Below, one piece after another: positions 52,687-60,794 of a stretch of DNA of 64,000 nucleotides; position 1 is the first letter of the stretch; each line of letters starts with the position of its first letter. Under the pieces are notes generated by a model that saw only the letters and a list, made by a program, of their open reading frames with translations, made no database searches and was not told where the DNA came from. Origin of the DNA: Palsa-504 sp963834685. Its GTDB lineage: Bacteria; Actinomycetota; Actinomycetes; Streptosporangiales; Streptosporangiaceae. The stretch spans positions 1 through 64,000 of the forward strand of contig CAWICW010000045.1 of NCBI GenBank assembly GCA_963834685.1, given 5' to 3'. The position numbers and the translations under genes are program-made.

Positions 52687-52874
52687 GGATGCGCGCCGAT
52701 ATCACGCCCGGGGCATGCCTGCAGCGGTCCGGCCGCGCAGTCGGCCCCGCCGGTCCCACAGGCCGCTGACCAGGGCGGCACCACCGGCCGGGCGCCGTAA
52801 GAGCCATCGGCCGGGCGCGCGTGAAATCCCACCGGGAATTGCACGCATGTGATCAGGTGTTTAACGCATCTAAG

Positions 52875-52880
52875 TAGAAT
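52875..52880 (+). promoter_or_regulatory. -10 box upstream of rel
   Basis: TAGAAT at 52875-52880 in a locally AT-rich stretch (52858-52880) within the apt-rel spacer. It lies 28 bases before the preferred GTG start of rel and six bases before a TTG that is in frame with it. No convincing -35 is seen. Confidence 0.45.
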
Positions 52881-52907
52881 GGTGGCTTGGCAGATGTGAG
52901 GAGCACT

Positions 52908-55421
52908 GTGGCCGGTGATGTCATTACGACCGGCATGAGGGCTGCCGAGCCTGCCCGGGTGGACGCGCCACGGGGTACCGATCCCGTAACCGATGCGGAA
53001 CAGGCCGAGGCAGGGGCAACCGACGTGCCCGGTACCCGCACGGCCGACAGCGCCGCGGAGACCTCCGAAAGCCCTGATCTCCCCGAGAGCCCAAAGGCCC
53101 CCGAGAGCCCGGCCAGGACGAGCCGGGCCCGGGCGGCGGTCGCGGCGGTGCAGGGCCAGGCGGCCGACGTCGCGGCGTCCGGGGTCGGGGTCCGGCGGCG
53201 GCTGGCCCGGTTGGGAGCCCAGCGCGGCGCGACGCTCAACCCGGTGCTCGACCCGTTGATCAAGACCGTGCGCGCCACGCACCCCAAGGCCGACGTCCGG
53301 CTGGTCGAGCGGGCCTACGACACGGCCGCCTACTGGCACCGGGAACAGAAGCGGCTAAGCGGCGACCCGTATATCACCCATCCGCTGGCCGTGGCGACGA
53401 TCCTGGCCGAGCTCGGCATGAACACCGACACCATCTGCGCCGCGCTGCTGCACGACACCGTGGAAGACACCCCGTACACGCTGACCGAACTGCGCGGCGA
53501 GTTCGGGGAGGACATCGCCGCGCTCGTGGACGGCGTCACCAAGCTGGACAAGGTCAAGTACGGCGAGTCGGCCGAGGCGGAGACCGTCCGCAAGATGGTG
53601 GTCGCGATGTCGCGCGACATCCGCGTGCTGGTCATCAAGCTCGCGGACCGGCTGCACAACATGCGGACGCTGCGCTACCTGAAGCGGGAGAAGCAGGAGC
53701 GCAAGTCCCGCGAGGTCCTGGAGATCTACGCCCCGCTGGCCCACCGCCTCGGCATGAACACGGTGAAGTGGGAGCTGGAGGACCTGGCCTTCCAGACGCT
53801 CTATCCGAAGCGGTTCGACGAGATCGCGCGCCTGGTGTCCAGCCGGGCGCCGCGCCGCGAGGCCTTCCTGCAGGAAGTGATCCGGGACGTCCGCGACGAC
53901 CTGCACGAGGCCAAGATCAAGAACACGGTGACCGGCCGGCCGAAGCACTACTACTCGATCTACCAGAAGATGATCGCCAGGAACGTCGGCTTCGACGACA
54001 TTTACGACCTGGTGGGCATCCGCGTCCTGGTCGATTCCGTCCGCGACTGCTACGCGGCCCTCGGCAGCATCCACGCGCGGTGGAACCCCGTCCCGGGACG
54101 GTTCAAGGACTACATCGCGATGCCGAAGTTCAACATGTACCAGTCGCTGCACACCACGGTCATCGGCCCCGGCGGCAAGCCTGTGGAACTGCAGATCCGC
54201 ACCTGGCGCATGCACCAGCGGTCGGAGTACGGCGTTGCCGCGCACTGGAAGTACAAGGAGGAGACGGCCTTCAGCGGCCGGTCCTCCGGTGCCAAGGACG
54301 ACACGCAGGAGATGGCCTGGCTCCGGCAACTGGTCGACTGGCAGCGGGAGACCGAGGACCCCGCCGAGTTCCTTGAGTCGCTCCGCTTCGACCTGGCCAC
54401 GGCCGAGGTATACGTGTTCACCCCCCGCGGCGACGTGATCCCGCTCCCGCAGGGCTCGACCCCGGTGGACTTCGCCTACGCCATCCACACCGAGGTCGGG
54501 CACCGGACCATCGGCGCGCGGGTCAACGGCCGGCTGGTGGCGCTGGAGTCCACCCTGGACAACGGCGACACGGTGGAGATCTTCACCGCCAAGACGGCCG
54601 AAGCGGGGCCGAGCCGGGACTGGCTCAAGTTCGTGCAGAGCCCCCGGGCGCGGAACAAGATCCGGCAGTGGTTCTCCAAGGAGCGCCGGGAAGCCGCGGT
54701 GGAGGCGGGCAAGGACCAGATCGCCCGGGCCATGCGCAAGCAGGGCCTGCCGCTGCAGCGGCTGGCGGCCGCCGACACGCTGATCACCCTGGCCCGCGAC
54801 CTGCGCTACCCCGACGTATCCGGGCTCTACGCGGCAGTCGGCGAGGGCCGGGTCAGCGCCCAGTCGGTGGTCGAGAAGCTGGTCAGGTCGGTCGGCGGGC
54901 TGGCCGGCGCACAGGAGGACCTGGCCGAGACCACGCTGCCGACCAAGGCACCCCAGCCACGGACCACGTCCGACTCCGGCGTCGAGGTTACCGGCGCGCC
55001 GGACGTGTGGGTTCGCCTGTCGCGATGCTGCACGCCGGTGCCCGGCGACCAGATCAGCGGCTTCGTCACTCACGGCCACGGCGTGTCCGTGCACCGGACG
55101 GACTGCGTGAACCTGGCTCACCTGAGCGGCACCCAGCGGGACCGGATGGTCGAGGTCCACTGGGCTCCGACCGAAGGCTCGGTGTTCCTGGTCGCCATCC
55201 AGGTGGAGGCGCTCGACCGGACCAGGCTGCTCTCCGACGTGACCAGGGTGCTGTCCGACCAGCACGTCAACATCCTGTCCGCGACGGTCACGACCAGCCG
55301 GGACCGGGTGGCGGTCAGCCGCTTCACGTTCGAGATGGGCGACCCCAAGCACCTCGGCCACGTGCTGCGCGCCGTCCGCGCCATCGACGGCGTATACGAC
55401 GTCGCTCGTATAACGAGCTAA
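52908..55421 (+). CDS. rel: Bifunctional (p)ppGpp synthetase/hydrolase Rel
   Basis: 837 residues. The hydrolase HD domain is near 160-300 (DPYITHPLAVATILAELGMN, ALLHDTVEDTPYT), then the synthetase with YDLVGIRVLVDSVRDCYAAL and RFKDYIAMPKFNMYQSLHTT. The RFKD form is that of bifunctional enzymes. TGS (VYVFTPRGDVIPLPQGSTPV), a CCTPVPGD zinc-finger-like region and a C-terminal ACT domain follow. The first 100 residues are a variable, Ala/Pro/Glu-rich extension. GTG at 52908 is preferred because of GAGGAG at 52900-52905; TTG 52887 is in frame and could be a leaderless start. Mediates the stringent response. Confidence 0.95.
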   Translation: MAGDVITTGMRAAEPARVDAPRGTDPVTDAEQAEAGATDVPGTRTADSAAETSESPDLPESPKAPESPARTSRARAAVAAVQGQAADVAASGVGVRRRLARLGAQRGATLNPVLDPLIKTVRATHPKADVRLVERAYDTAAYWHREQKRLSGDPYITHPLAVATILAELGMNTDTICAALLHDTVEDTPYTLTELRGEFGEDIAALVDGVTKLDKVKYGESAEAETVRKMVVAMSRDIRVLVIKLADRLHNMRTLRYLKREKQERKSREVLEIYAPLAHRLGMNTVKWELEDLAFQTLYPKRFDEIARLVSSRAPRREAFLQEVIRDVRDDLHEAKIKNTVTGRPKHYYSIYQKMIARNVGFDDIYDLVGIRVLVDSVRDCYAALGSIHARWNPVPGRFKDYIAMPKFNMYQSLHTTVIGPGGKPVELQIRTWRMHQRSEYGVAAHWKYKEETAFSGRSSGAKDDTQEMAWLRQLVDWQRETEDPAEFLESLRFDLATAEVYVFTPRGDVIPLPQGSTPVDFAYAIHTEVGHRTIGARVNGRLVALESTLDNGDTVEIFTAKTAEAGPSRDWLKFVQSPRARNKIRQWFSKERREAAVEAGKDQIARAMRKQGLPLQRLAAADTLITLARDLRYPDVSGLYAAVGEGRVSAQSVVEKLVRSVGGLAGAQEDLAETTLPTKAPQPRTTSDSGVEVTGAPDVWVRLSRCCTPVPGDQISGFVTHGHGVSVHRTDCVNLAHLSGTQRDRMVEVHWAPTEGSVFLVAIQVEALDRTRLLSDVTRVLSDQHVNILSATVTTSRDRVAVSRFTFEMGDPKHLGHVLRAVRAIDGVYDVARITS

Positions 55422-55429
55422 CTAACCCG

Positions 55430-55463
55430 CGCGGCTGCGGGGCCCTACGGGCCCCCAGCCGCG
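55430..55463. terminator. Strong hairpin after rel
   Basis: CGCGGCTG-C-GGGGCCC, loop TAC, then GGGCCCC-CAGCCGCG: a 15-bp stem with a single bulged C, eight bases beyond the rel stop. It has no U-tract. It stands between convergent genes and probably serves both. Confidence 0.7.
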
Positions 55464-55496
55464 TGGTACTACGGCGAGCCACCGTAGCGGGAATGC

Positions 55497-55521
55497 GGGG
55501 GGTCCGGGGGGTCGTCCCCCC
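55497..55521 (-). repeat. GC-rich hairpin repeat (copy 2, inverted)
   Basis: On the minus strand it reads GGGGGGACGACCCCCC followed by GGACCCCCC, differing by one base from the copy at 37637. It lies between the rel terminator and a CCAGCTAGC-TTC-GCTAGCTGG hairpin. Confidence 0.75.
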
Positions 55522-55522
55522 G

Positions 55523-55543
55523 CCAGCTAGCTTCGCTAGCTGG
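55523..55543. terminator. Perfect hairpin overlapping the DUF349 stop codon
   Basis: CCAGCTAGC-TTC-GCTAGCTGG, a 9-bp perfect stem. The minus-strand TAG stop of the DUF349 gene (55538-55536) lies inside its right arm. It probably terminates or protects the DUF349 transcript. Confidence 0.6.
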
Positions 55544-56774
55544 AGAATTCAGCCAGCGTGTGCTCGGCTTCTTCGAGCCAGGCGCGACGGGCGGTGAGAG
55601 CTTCCTCGGCATTTTCCACGGCCCGGGCGTCACCCCGTTCGCGCGACTTGGCCAGCTGGCTCTCCAGCTGGGCGATGGTCGAGCGCAGCTGGGCCACCGT
55701 GTCCTCGGCCCGGGCCAGCGCCTCGGGGTTGGAGCGGCGCCACTGCGCCTCTTCGGTCTTGCGCACCGCCTCCTCGACCCGGCGCAGCCCCGACTCCAGG
55801 TGCTCGCGTGAGTCCCGCGGCACGGCGCCGATCTGTTCCCAGCGCTCCTGGATGCCGCGCAGTGCGGACCGGGCGGCGCGGATGTCGGTCACCGGCAGCA
55901 GCGCCTGAGCCTGGTCCAGTAGCTGCTGCTTGGCCTCGGCGTGCTCGCGCAGCGCGGCGTCCTTGGCCGAGAACACCTCGGCCCGCGCGGTGAAGAACTT
56001 GTCCTGAGCGGCCCGGAAGCGCTTCCACAGCTCGGTCTCGGCCTCCCGGTCGGCCCGGCCGACCGCCTTCCACCTGCGCATCAGCTCGCGGAACGCGCTG
56101 GTGGTCGGGCCCCAGTCGGTTGATCCGGACAGGGCCTCGGCCTCGGCGCACAGCTGCTCCTTGCGGGCCTTGACGTCCTCCCGTTCGGCTTCCAGCGTGG
56201 CGAAGAAGGCCTTGCGCCGCTTGGTGAACGCGTTGCGGGCCGCGGACAGCCGCTTCCACAGCACGGCCTCGGCGGCCCGGTCGGCGTGCGGGGCCGCCTT
56301 CCACTCCTCGAGCAGCTCGCGCATCCGCTCGCCGCTGCTCTTCCAGTGGGTGGCCTCGGCGGCGATCTGCTCGGCCTCGGCGACGATCCGCTCCTTGATC
56401 TGCTTGGCCTGTTCCCGCGCCTGCTCGCGGGCCGCCTTGGCCTCCTCGCGGCGGTGGCCGACATCCTCGGTCAGCCGCTCCATGCGGGCTCGCAGGCCGT
56501 CCAGGTCCCCGAGCGCATTGGCGTCGCTGATGTTGCCGATCAGACGCTGGACGATCGCCGCGGCCTGGGCGGGCGCCATGTCGGTGGCGCTGATCCGCTG
56601 TTCGAGCAGAACCACCTCGGTCTCCAGCGCCTCGTACTTACGCTGGTAGAAGGCCAGGGCCTCCTCCGGGCTGCCCGCCTGCCAGGATCCGATCACCCGC
56701 TCGCCATCGGCGGTACGGACATAGACCGTCCCGTCGGCGTCAACCCGGCCCCACGGATGGTCGGCGGTGCTCAC
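55536..56774 (-). CDS. DUF349 domain protein
   Basis: 412 residues, highly charged and almost entirely helical coiled coil. After an N-terminal DHPWGRVDADGTVYVRTADG beta-rich segment, DUF349 repeats are seen as (W/L)KxxGxxxRxxExELWxRFxxAxDxFF-like units (KAVGRADREAETELWKRFRA; EQIGAVPRDSREHLESGLRR). Actinobacterial homologues sit next to rel; their role is unclear. The GTG at 56774 has AGGAGG upstream. It is followed on the same strand (upstream) by the cyclophilin gene. Confidence 0.9.
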   Translation of the reverse strand: MSTADHPWGRVDADGTVYVRTADGERVIGSWQAGSPEEALAFYQRKYEALETEVVLLEQRISATDMAPAQAAAIVQRLIGNISDANALGDLDGLRARMERLTEDVGHRREEAKAAREQAREQAKQIKERIVAEAEQIAAEATHWKSSGERMRELLEEWKAAPHADRAAEAVLWKRLSAARNAFTKRRKAFFATLEAEREDVKARKEQLCAEAEALSGSTDWGPTTSAFRELMRRWKAVGRADREAETELWKRFRAAQDKFFTARAEVFSAKDAALREHAEAKQQLLDQAQALLPVTDIRAARSALRGIQERWEQIGAVPRDSREHLESGLRRVEEAVRKTEEAQWRRSNPEALARAEDTVAQLRSTIAQLESQLAKSRERGDARAVENAEEALTARRAWLEEAEHTLAEFSS

Positions 56775-56800
56775 GGCGAACCTCCTGCGTGTCTTCCTCG

Positions 56801-57658
56801 TCAGGTTTTCTTGATCGTCACGGTGTCAATGATGACCTTCTTCTTCGGAACGCCGCCGCCGACCTGAGGGTATGTACACGACACTCCATCCTTCGCCACA
56901 TTCTGGACAATATCCAGCCCCGATGAAACCGTGGCGAAGGGTGGATAGGTGGTTCCCAGCGTGGAACTGCTGTCCTGGTACACGATGAAGAACTGGCTGC
57001 CGTTGCTGGTCGCGCCTCCGTTCGCCATCGCGACCGTTCCCGCCGGGTATTTGGCGTTGGTGAGATTCTCGCTGGCGTATTCGTAGCCCGGCGTCCCGGT
57101 GCCCACGGTGCTGGTGGTACTGCAGTCCAGCTTGGCGGTGGGCGTAGCGTAAGCGTCGCCGCACTGCAGCACGTAGGGACCGCTTGTCAGCATCCGGTGG
57201 CACACGGTGTTGTTGAAGAAGCCCGCCTCCGCCAGGTGGACGAAGGAGTTGACCGTGCAGGTCGCCTTGCTGTTGAGCAGGTTGAGGGTGATCGGGCCCA
57301 GGTTGGTGTTGATCGTCGCGGTGTAGCTGGCGGTGTAGTCCGGGGTGGCCGGCGGAAGGCTGACCTTTTTCGAGACCGGGGTGGCCTTGGTGTAGGTGCA
57401 GTGATGCGCGGGCTCGGCCACGGTGGCGGCCGAAGCCGACGCCGAAGCCGATTTGCTGGCCGAGGCCGATGCCTTCTTGCCGCTGCCGCCCGGGAGGAAC
57501 ACCACCAGCAGCGCGGCGATCAGTCCCACGGCCGCCGCCGCGCTGAGCCCGGTGAGCCAGCGCTTGCGGACCCGGCGCTGTCTGGCCATCCGCAGCTCCT
57601 GCTGGCGGCGGTGCTTTTCCCTGGCTTGCCTGCGCTGGCGTTCGCTGTTACCCGCCAC
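56801..57658 (-). CDS. Membrane-anchored cyclophilin-type peptidyl-prolyl isomerase
   Basis: 285 residues. A strongly basic N-terminus (RQRRQAREKHRRQQ) precedes one membrane helix at about 34-56 (WLTGLSAAAAVGLIAALLVV), then a Lys/Ala/Ser-rich linker (ASASASKSASASASA), then a cyclophilin domain: LNLLNSKATCTVNSFVHLAE, FFNNTVCHRML, GTVAMANGGATSNGSQFFIV. The catalytic Arg is present in CHRML; some other cyclophilin residues are replaced. The active domain should lie outside the membrane and help fold secreted proteins. GTG start at 57658; four cysteines in the domain may pair. Confidence 0.9.
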   Translation of the reverse strand: MAGNSERQRRQAREKHRRQQELRMARQRRVRKRWLTGLSAAAAVGLIAALLVVFLPGGSGKKASASASKSASASASAATVAEPAHHCTYTKATPVSKKVSLPPATPDYTASYTATINTNLGPITLNLLNSKATCTVNSFVHLAEAGFFNNTVCHRMLTSGPYVLQCGDAYATPTAKLDCSTTSTVGTGTPGYEYASENLTNAKYPAGTVAMANGGATSNGSQFFIVYQDSSSTLGTTYPPFATVSSGLDIVQNVAKDGVSCTYPQVGGGVPKKKVIIDTVTIKKT

Positions 57659-57769
57659 CGGTCGTGTCCTCCTTGGCCTGTTGTGCTATCTGACTACCGC
57701 TGGTATTCACGGGGAGGCAGGCCGACGAACCCGTATACCGCTGATCCCGGAACCTGGCTGGCACCGGCT

Positions 57770-57795
57770 CGGGGGACAACCCCCCAGAACCCCCG
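57770..57795 (+). repeat. GC-rich hairpin repeat (copy 3)
   Basis: CGGGGGACAACCCCCC followed by AGAACCCCCG, a diverged copy of the repeat at 37637 and 55497. It lies in the 262-bp space between the divergent cyclophilin and MBL hydrolase genes. Confidence 0.65.
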
Positions 57796-57800
57796 CATAG

Positions 57801-57818
57801 TTCGCGATCGCTCGCGAA
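57801..57818. terminator. Small hairpin in the cyclophilin-MBL spacer
   Basis: TTCGCGA-TCGC-TCGCGAA, a perfect 7-bp stem, six bases after the dispersed repeat. The flanking genes are divergent, so a terminator is not needed here; it may belong to the repeat element or be an operator-like site. Confidence 0.35.
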
Positions 57819-57920
57819 TCGTACCTTCCAGATGCCGGGACCGGTACCCTTCGTTATCGGTTCGCCGCCATGCGGGTCACCTCGGTAACCTGAGATACCG
57901 TACCGAGAGAAAGGACGCTT

Positions 57921-58661
57921 GTGCTCGTCGCAGGGTTCCCAGCAGGGGCGTTCGCCGCGAACTGTTATATGGTCGCGACCGCTCCCGGCGAGCAGTGCGT
58001 CATCATCGACCCGGGCCAGGACGCCGAGCGCGGAATCGAGGAGATCCTCGCCGAGCACCGGCTCAGGCCCGCCGCGGTCCTGCTCACCCACGGTCATATC
58101 GACCACGTGTGGTCGGTCGCGCCGGTATGCGGCGCTCGGGGCATCCCGGCCTATATCCATCCCGCCGACCGCGTATTGCTCAGTGATCCGGGCCGCGGTT
58201 TCCCGCTCGGGATAGGCCAGGAACTGTTCGGCGGGCTGGAATTCACCGAGCCGGATGACGTGAAAGAACTCACCGACGGGATGACGGTGAGCGTTGCCGG
58301 ACTCGAGATCGTCGTGAATCACGCGCCCGGTCATACCGAAGGCTCGGTGACATTCCGGTTGCCTCTCGACGCCGCGCCCGAAGCACCGATTACGGCACAA
58401 GGCAAAAGCAAAATAGACCCTTCCGGGGACCTGTTGTTCTCCGGTGACCTGCTGTTCGCCGGGTCGATCGGACGGACCGACCTGCCCGGCGGGGACTACC
58501 CGGCGATGCTGCGCAGCCTGGCCCGGGTCTGCCTGACCCTGCCGGACGAGACCCTGGTCCTGTCCGGCCACGGGCCGCGGACCACCATCGGTGCCGAGCG
58601 CCGCACCAATCCGTTCCTGGCCGACCTGGTGCCCGCGTCCGGCCCGGCCCGGGGGATGTGA
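57921..58661 (+). CDS. MBL-fold metallo-hydrolase (glyoxalase II-like)
   Basis: 246 residues. The metal-binding THGHIDHVW (HxHxDH), a second His in HAPGHTEGSV, an Asp in LLFSGDLLFAG and the final GHGPRTTIG His complete the dinuclear site. It resembles the actinobacterial glyoxalase II-like protein that follows rel and ppiB. The GTG at 57921 is preceded by AGAAAGGA. In many actinomycetes hisS comes next, but here aspS follows. Confidence 0.9.
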   Translation: MLVAGFPAGAFAANCYMVATAPGEQCVIIDPGQDAERGIEEILAEHRLRPAAVLLTHGHIDHVWSVAPVCGARGIPAYIHPADRVLLSDPGRGFPLGIGQELFGGLEFTEPDDVKELTDGMTVSVAGLEIVVNHAPGHTEGSVTFRLPLDAAPEAPITAQGKSKIDPSGDLLFSGDLLFAGSIGRTDLPGGDYPAMLRSLARVCLTLPDETLVLSGHGPRTTIGAERRTNPFLADLVPASGPARGM

Positions 58662-58774
58662 GCACCGGGAGCACGCGGCCGGGATCGTTCGGATAAAAAG
58701 ATCTGACCATGAGCCACGGCCCGATCGACCCGACGGGTCAGGCGGCGGCGTGGCTGGCGAAAGGGGAGAGCGCG

Positions 58775-60718
58775 ATGATCCGCACCCATGAGGCGGGGAC
58801 GCTGCGGGCGTCGCACGCGGGAGAGTACGTGGTGCTGGCCGGCTGGGTGGCCCGGCGCCGGGACCACGGCGGCGTGGTGTTCATCGACCTGCGCGACGCG
58901 AGCGGCGTGGTCCAGGTGGTGTGGCGCGGCGAGGAGGCCGTGGGTCACGAGCTGCGGGCCGAGTTCTGCGTGCTGGTGACCGGAACGGTCCGGCAGCGTC
59001 CGGCCGGGAACGAGAACCCCGAGCTGCCCACCGGGGACATAGAGGTGGCCGCGGACGAGGTCGAGGTGCTCAGCGAGTCCGACCCGCTGCCGTTCCCGGT
59101 CGAGGGCTCCGCCGAGGTCAGCGAGGACATCCGGCTCAAGTACCGGTACCTGGACATCAGGCGCGAGGACACCGCGCGAGCCCTCCGCACCCGGTCCCGG
59201 GCCGCCTACCTGCTGTCCGACGTGATGCGCGAGCACCGGTTCGTGAACGTGGAGACCCCGTACCTGACCCGGTCGACGCCGGAGGGCGCGCGCGACTTCC
59301 TGGTCCCGGTCCGGCTGCGGCCGGGTAACTGGTACGCGCTGCCGCAGTCACCCCAGCTGTTCAAGCAGCTGCTCATGGTCGGCGGGCTGGAGCGCTACTA
59401 CCAGCTGGCCCGGTGCTTCCGGGACGAGGACTTCCGCAAGGACCGGCAGCCCGAGTTCACCCAGATCGACATCGAGATGTCCTTCGTCACCCGGCAGGAC
59501 GTCATCGACGTCGCCGAGGACATCGTGGCGCTGCTGTGGTCCGAGCTGGTCGGCTACCAGGTACCCCGGCCGCTGCCCCGGATGACCTACGCGGACGCGA
59601 TGGCGCGGTACGGCTCGGACAAGCCCGACCTGCGTTTCGGCTGCGAGCTCACCGACCTGACCGAGTACTTCGCCGGCACGGAGTTCCGGGTCTTCCAGGC
59701 CCCGTACGTCGGGGCCGTGGTCATGTCCGGCGGCGCGTCGCAGTCCCGGCGCGAGCTGGACCAGTGGCAGGAGTGGGCCCGGTCCCGAGGCGCCCGCGGC
59801 CTGGCCTATGCCCTGCTCGGACCGGACGGCGAGATCACCGGGCCGGTGGCCAAGAACCTGTCCGAGGCCGAGCGCTCCGGGCTGTCCGGCGCCACCGGCG
59901 CCGGACCGGGTGACTGCGTGTTCTTCGCGGCGGGCCCGGCCTCGGCCGCCCGGGAGCTGCTCGGCGCGGCGCGCCTGGAGATCGGGCGCACCTGCGGCCT
60001 GATCGACGAGTCGGCCTGGTCGTTCCTGTGGGTGGTGGACGCGCCGATGTTCGAGGAGGACGGCGACGGCGGCTGGACCTCGGTGCACCACCCGTTCACG
60101 GCGCCGCTGCCCGAATGGGCGGACAAGTTCGTCGCCGAGCCCGGCGGCGCGCTGGCCGACGCCTACGACATCGTGTGCAACGGGTACGAGATCGGCGGCG
60201 GGTCCATCCGTATCCATCAGGCCGCCATGCAGCAGGCCGTGTTCGACGTGATCGGGCTGTCACCCGCCGAGGCGCGGTCGCAGTTCGGGTTCCTGCTCGA
60301 CGCGTTCAAATACGGCCCGCCGCCGCACGGCGGCATCGCGTTCGGCTGGGACCGGGTGTGCATGCTGCTGGCCGGCGCGGCCACCATCCGTGACGTGATC
60401 GCGTTCCCCAAGGCCGCCTCCGGCCTCGACCCCCTAACCGGCGCCCCCACCCCCATCACCCCCGCCCAGCGCCGCGAAGCCGGCATCGACGCCGTGCCGC
60501 AAGCCTCTGCGGCTCCCGCTACGCCACATGGCGTGCCTACCTCGACGGCTCCTGCTGCTCCACCCAGCCCCAGCCCATACGCCGCCTCCACCTCGACGGC
60601 TCCATCCGCTCCACCCAGCCCTACCTCACCTGGCGTTCCCACCTCGACGGTTCCCCCCACCCCGCCTAGTCCTGGCCCGAGCGCCGCCTCCACTTCCTCA
60701 GTTCCTCCCACCAAATAG
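58775..60718 (+). CDS. aspS: Aspartyl-tRNA synthetase with a repetitive C-terminal tail
   Basis: 647 residues. OB-fold anticodon domain at the start (LAGWVARRRDHGGVVFIDLR), class II motif 2 (ARCFRDEDFRKDRQPEFTQI), the GAD insertion domain, and motif 3 (GGIAFGWDRVCMLLAG). The conserved enzyme ends near residue 575. The last ~55 residues are 3.4 copies of a 17-residue Ser/Thr/Pro/Ala repeat, unlike other AspRS. The ATG at 58775 has AAGGGGAGAG and matches the family start MIRTHEAGTL; an earlier ATG at 58709 lacks such a site. Confidence 0.95.
   Translation: MIRTHEAGTLRASHAGEYVVLAGWVARRRDHGGVVFIDLRDASGVVQVVWRGEEAVGHELRAEFCVLVTGTVRQRPAGNENPELPTGDIEVAADEVEVLSESDPLPFPVEGSAEVSEDIRLKYRYLDIRREDTARALRTRSRAAYLLSDVMREHRFVNVETPYLTRSTPEGARDFLVPVRLRPGNWYALPQSPQLFKQLLMVGGLERYYQLARCFRDEDFRKDRQPEFTQIDIEMSFVTRQDVIDVAEDIVALLWSELVGYQVPRPLPRMTYADAMARYGSDKPDLRFGCELTDLTEYFAGTEFRVFQAPYVGAVVMSGGASQSRRELDQWQEWARSRGARGLAYALLGPDGEITGPVAKNLSEAERSGLSGATGAGPGDCVFFAAGPASAARELLGAARLEIGRTCGLIDESAWSFLWVVDAPMFEEDGDGGWTSVHHPFTAPLPEWADKFVAEPGGALADAYDIVCNGYEIGGGSIRIHQAAMQQAVFDVIGLSPAEARSQFGFLLDAFKYGPPPHGGIAFGWDRVCMLLAGAATIRDVIAFPKAASGLDPLTGAPTPITPAQRREAGIDAVPQASAAPATPHGVPTSTAPAAPPSPSPYAASTSTAPSAPPSPTSPGVPTSTVPPTPPSPGPSAASTSSVPPTK
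60541..60712 (+). repeat. 51-bp degenerate tandem repeat in the aspS 3' end
   Basis: CTCGACGG recurs at 60541, 60592 and 60643, exactly 51 bp apart, in diverged units encoding STAPAAPPSPSPYAAST-like 17-residue blocks. A fourth, partial unit ends at the stop codon. The period is a multiple of three, so length changes keep the frame. Confidence 0.85.
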
Positions 60719-60741
60719 ACCTAGTCGTCAGGGCTCCACTT

Positions 60742-60794
60742 CATGATCGTGGCCAGTTTCGGGCGTTATTTGTCCCAAACTGGCCACGATCATG
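60742..60794. repeat. 18-bp perfect inverted repeat with 17-nt loop
   Basis: CATGATCGTGGCCAGTTT (60742-60759) and AAACTGGCCACGATCATG (60777-60794) are exact complements, separated by 17 bases whose GGG and CCC can extend the stem past a bulge. It lies between convergent genes and covers the stop codon of the AbiEi-type gene (60790-60792). It could act as a bidirectional terminator, but arms this long and exact also resemble a mobile or REP-like palindrome. Confidence 0.9.

Noticed and set aside
53355..55361. 668-codon minus-strand open frame opposite rel
   Set aside because: Antisense to rel and made of composition-biased sequence.
60719..60789. A simple rho-independent terminator as the full explanation of the 18-bp inverted repeat
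   Set aside because: It has a 17-base loop and no U-tract, so termination alone does not explain its precise arms, though it may still stop transcription.
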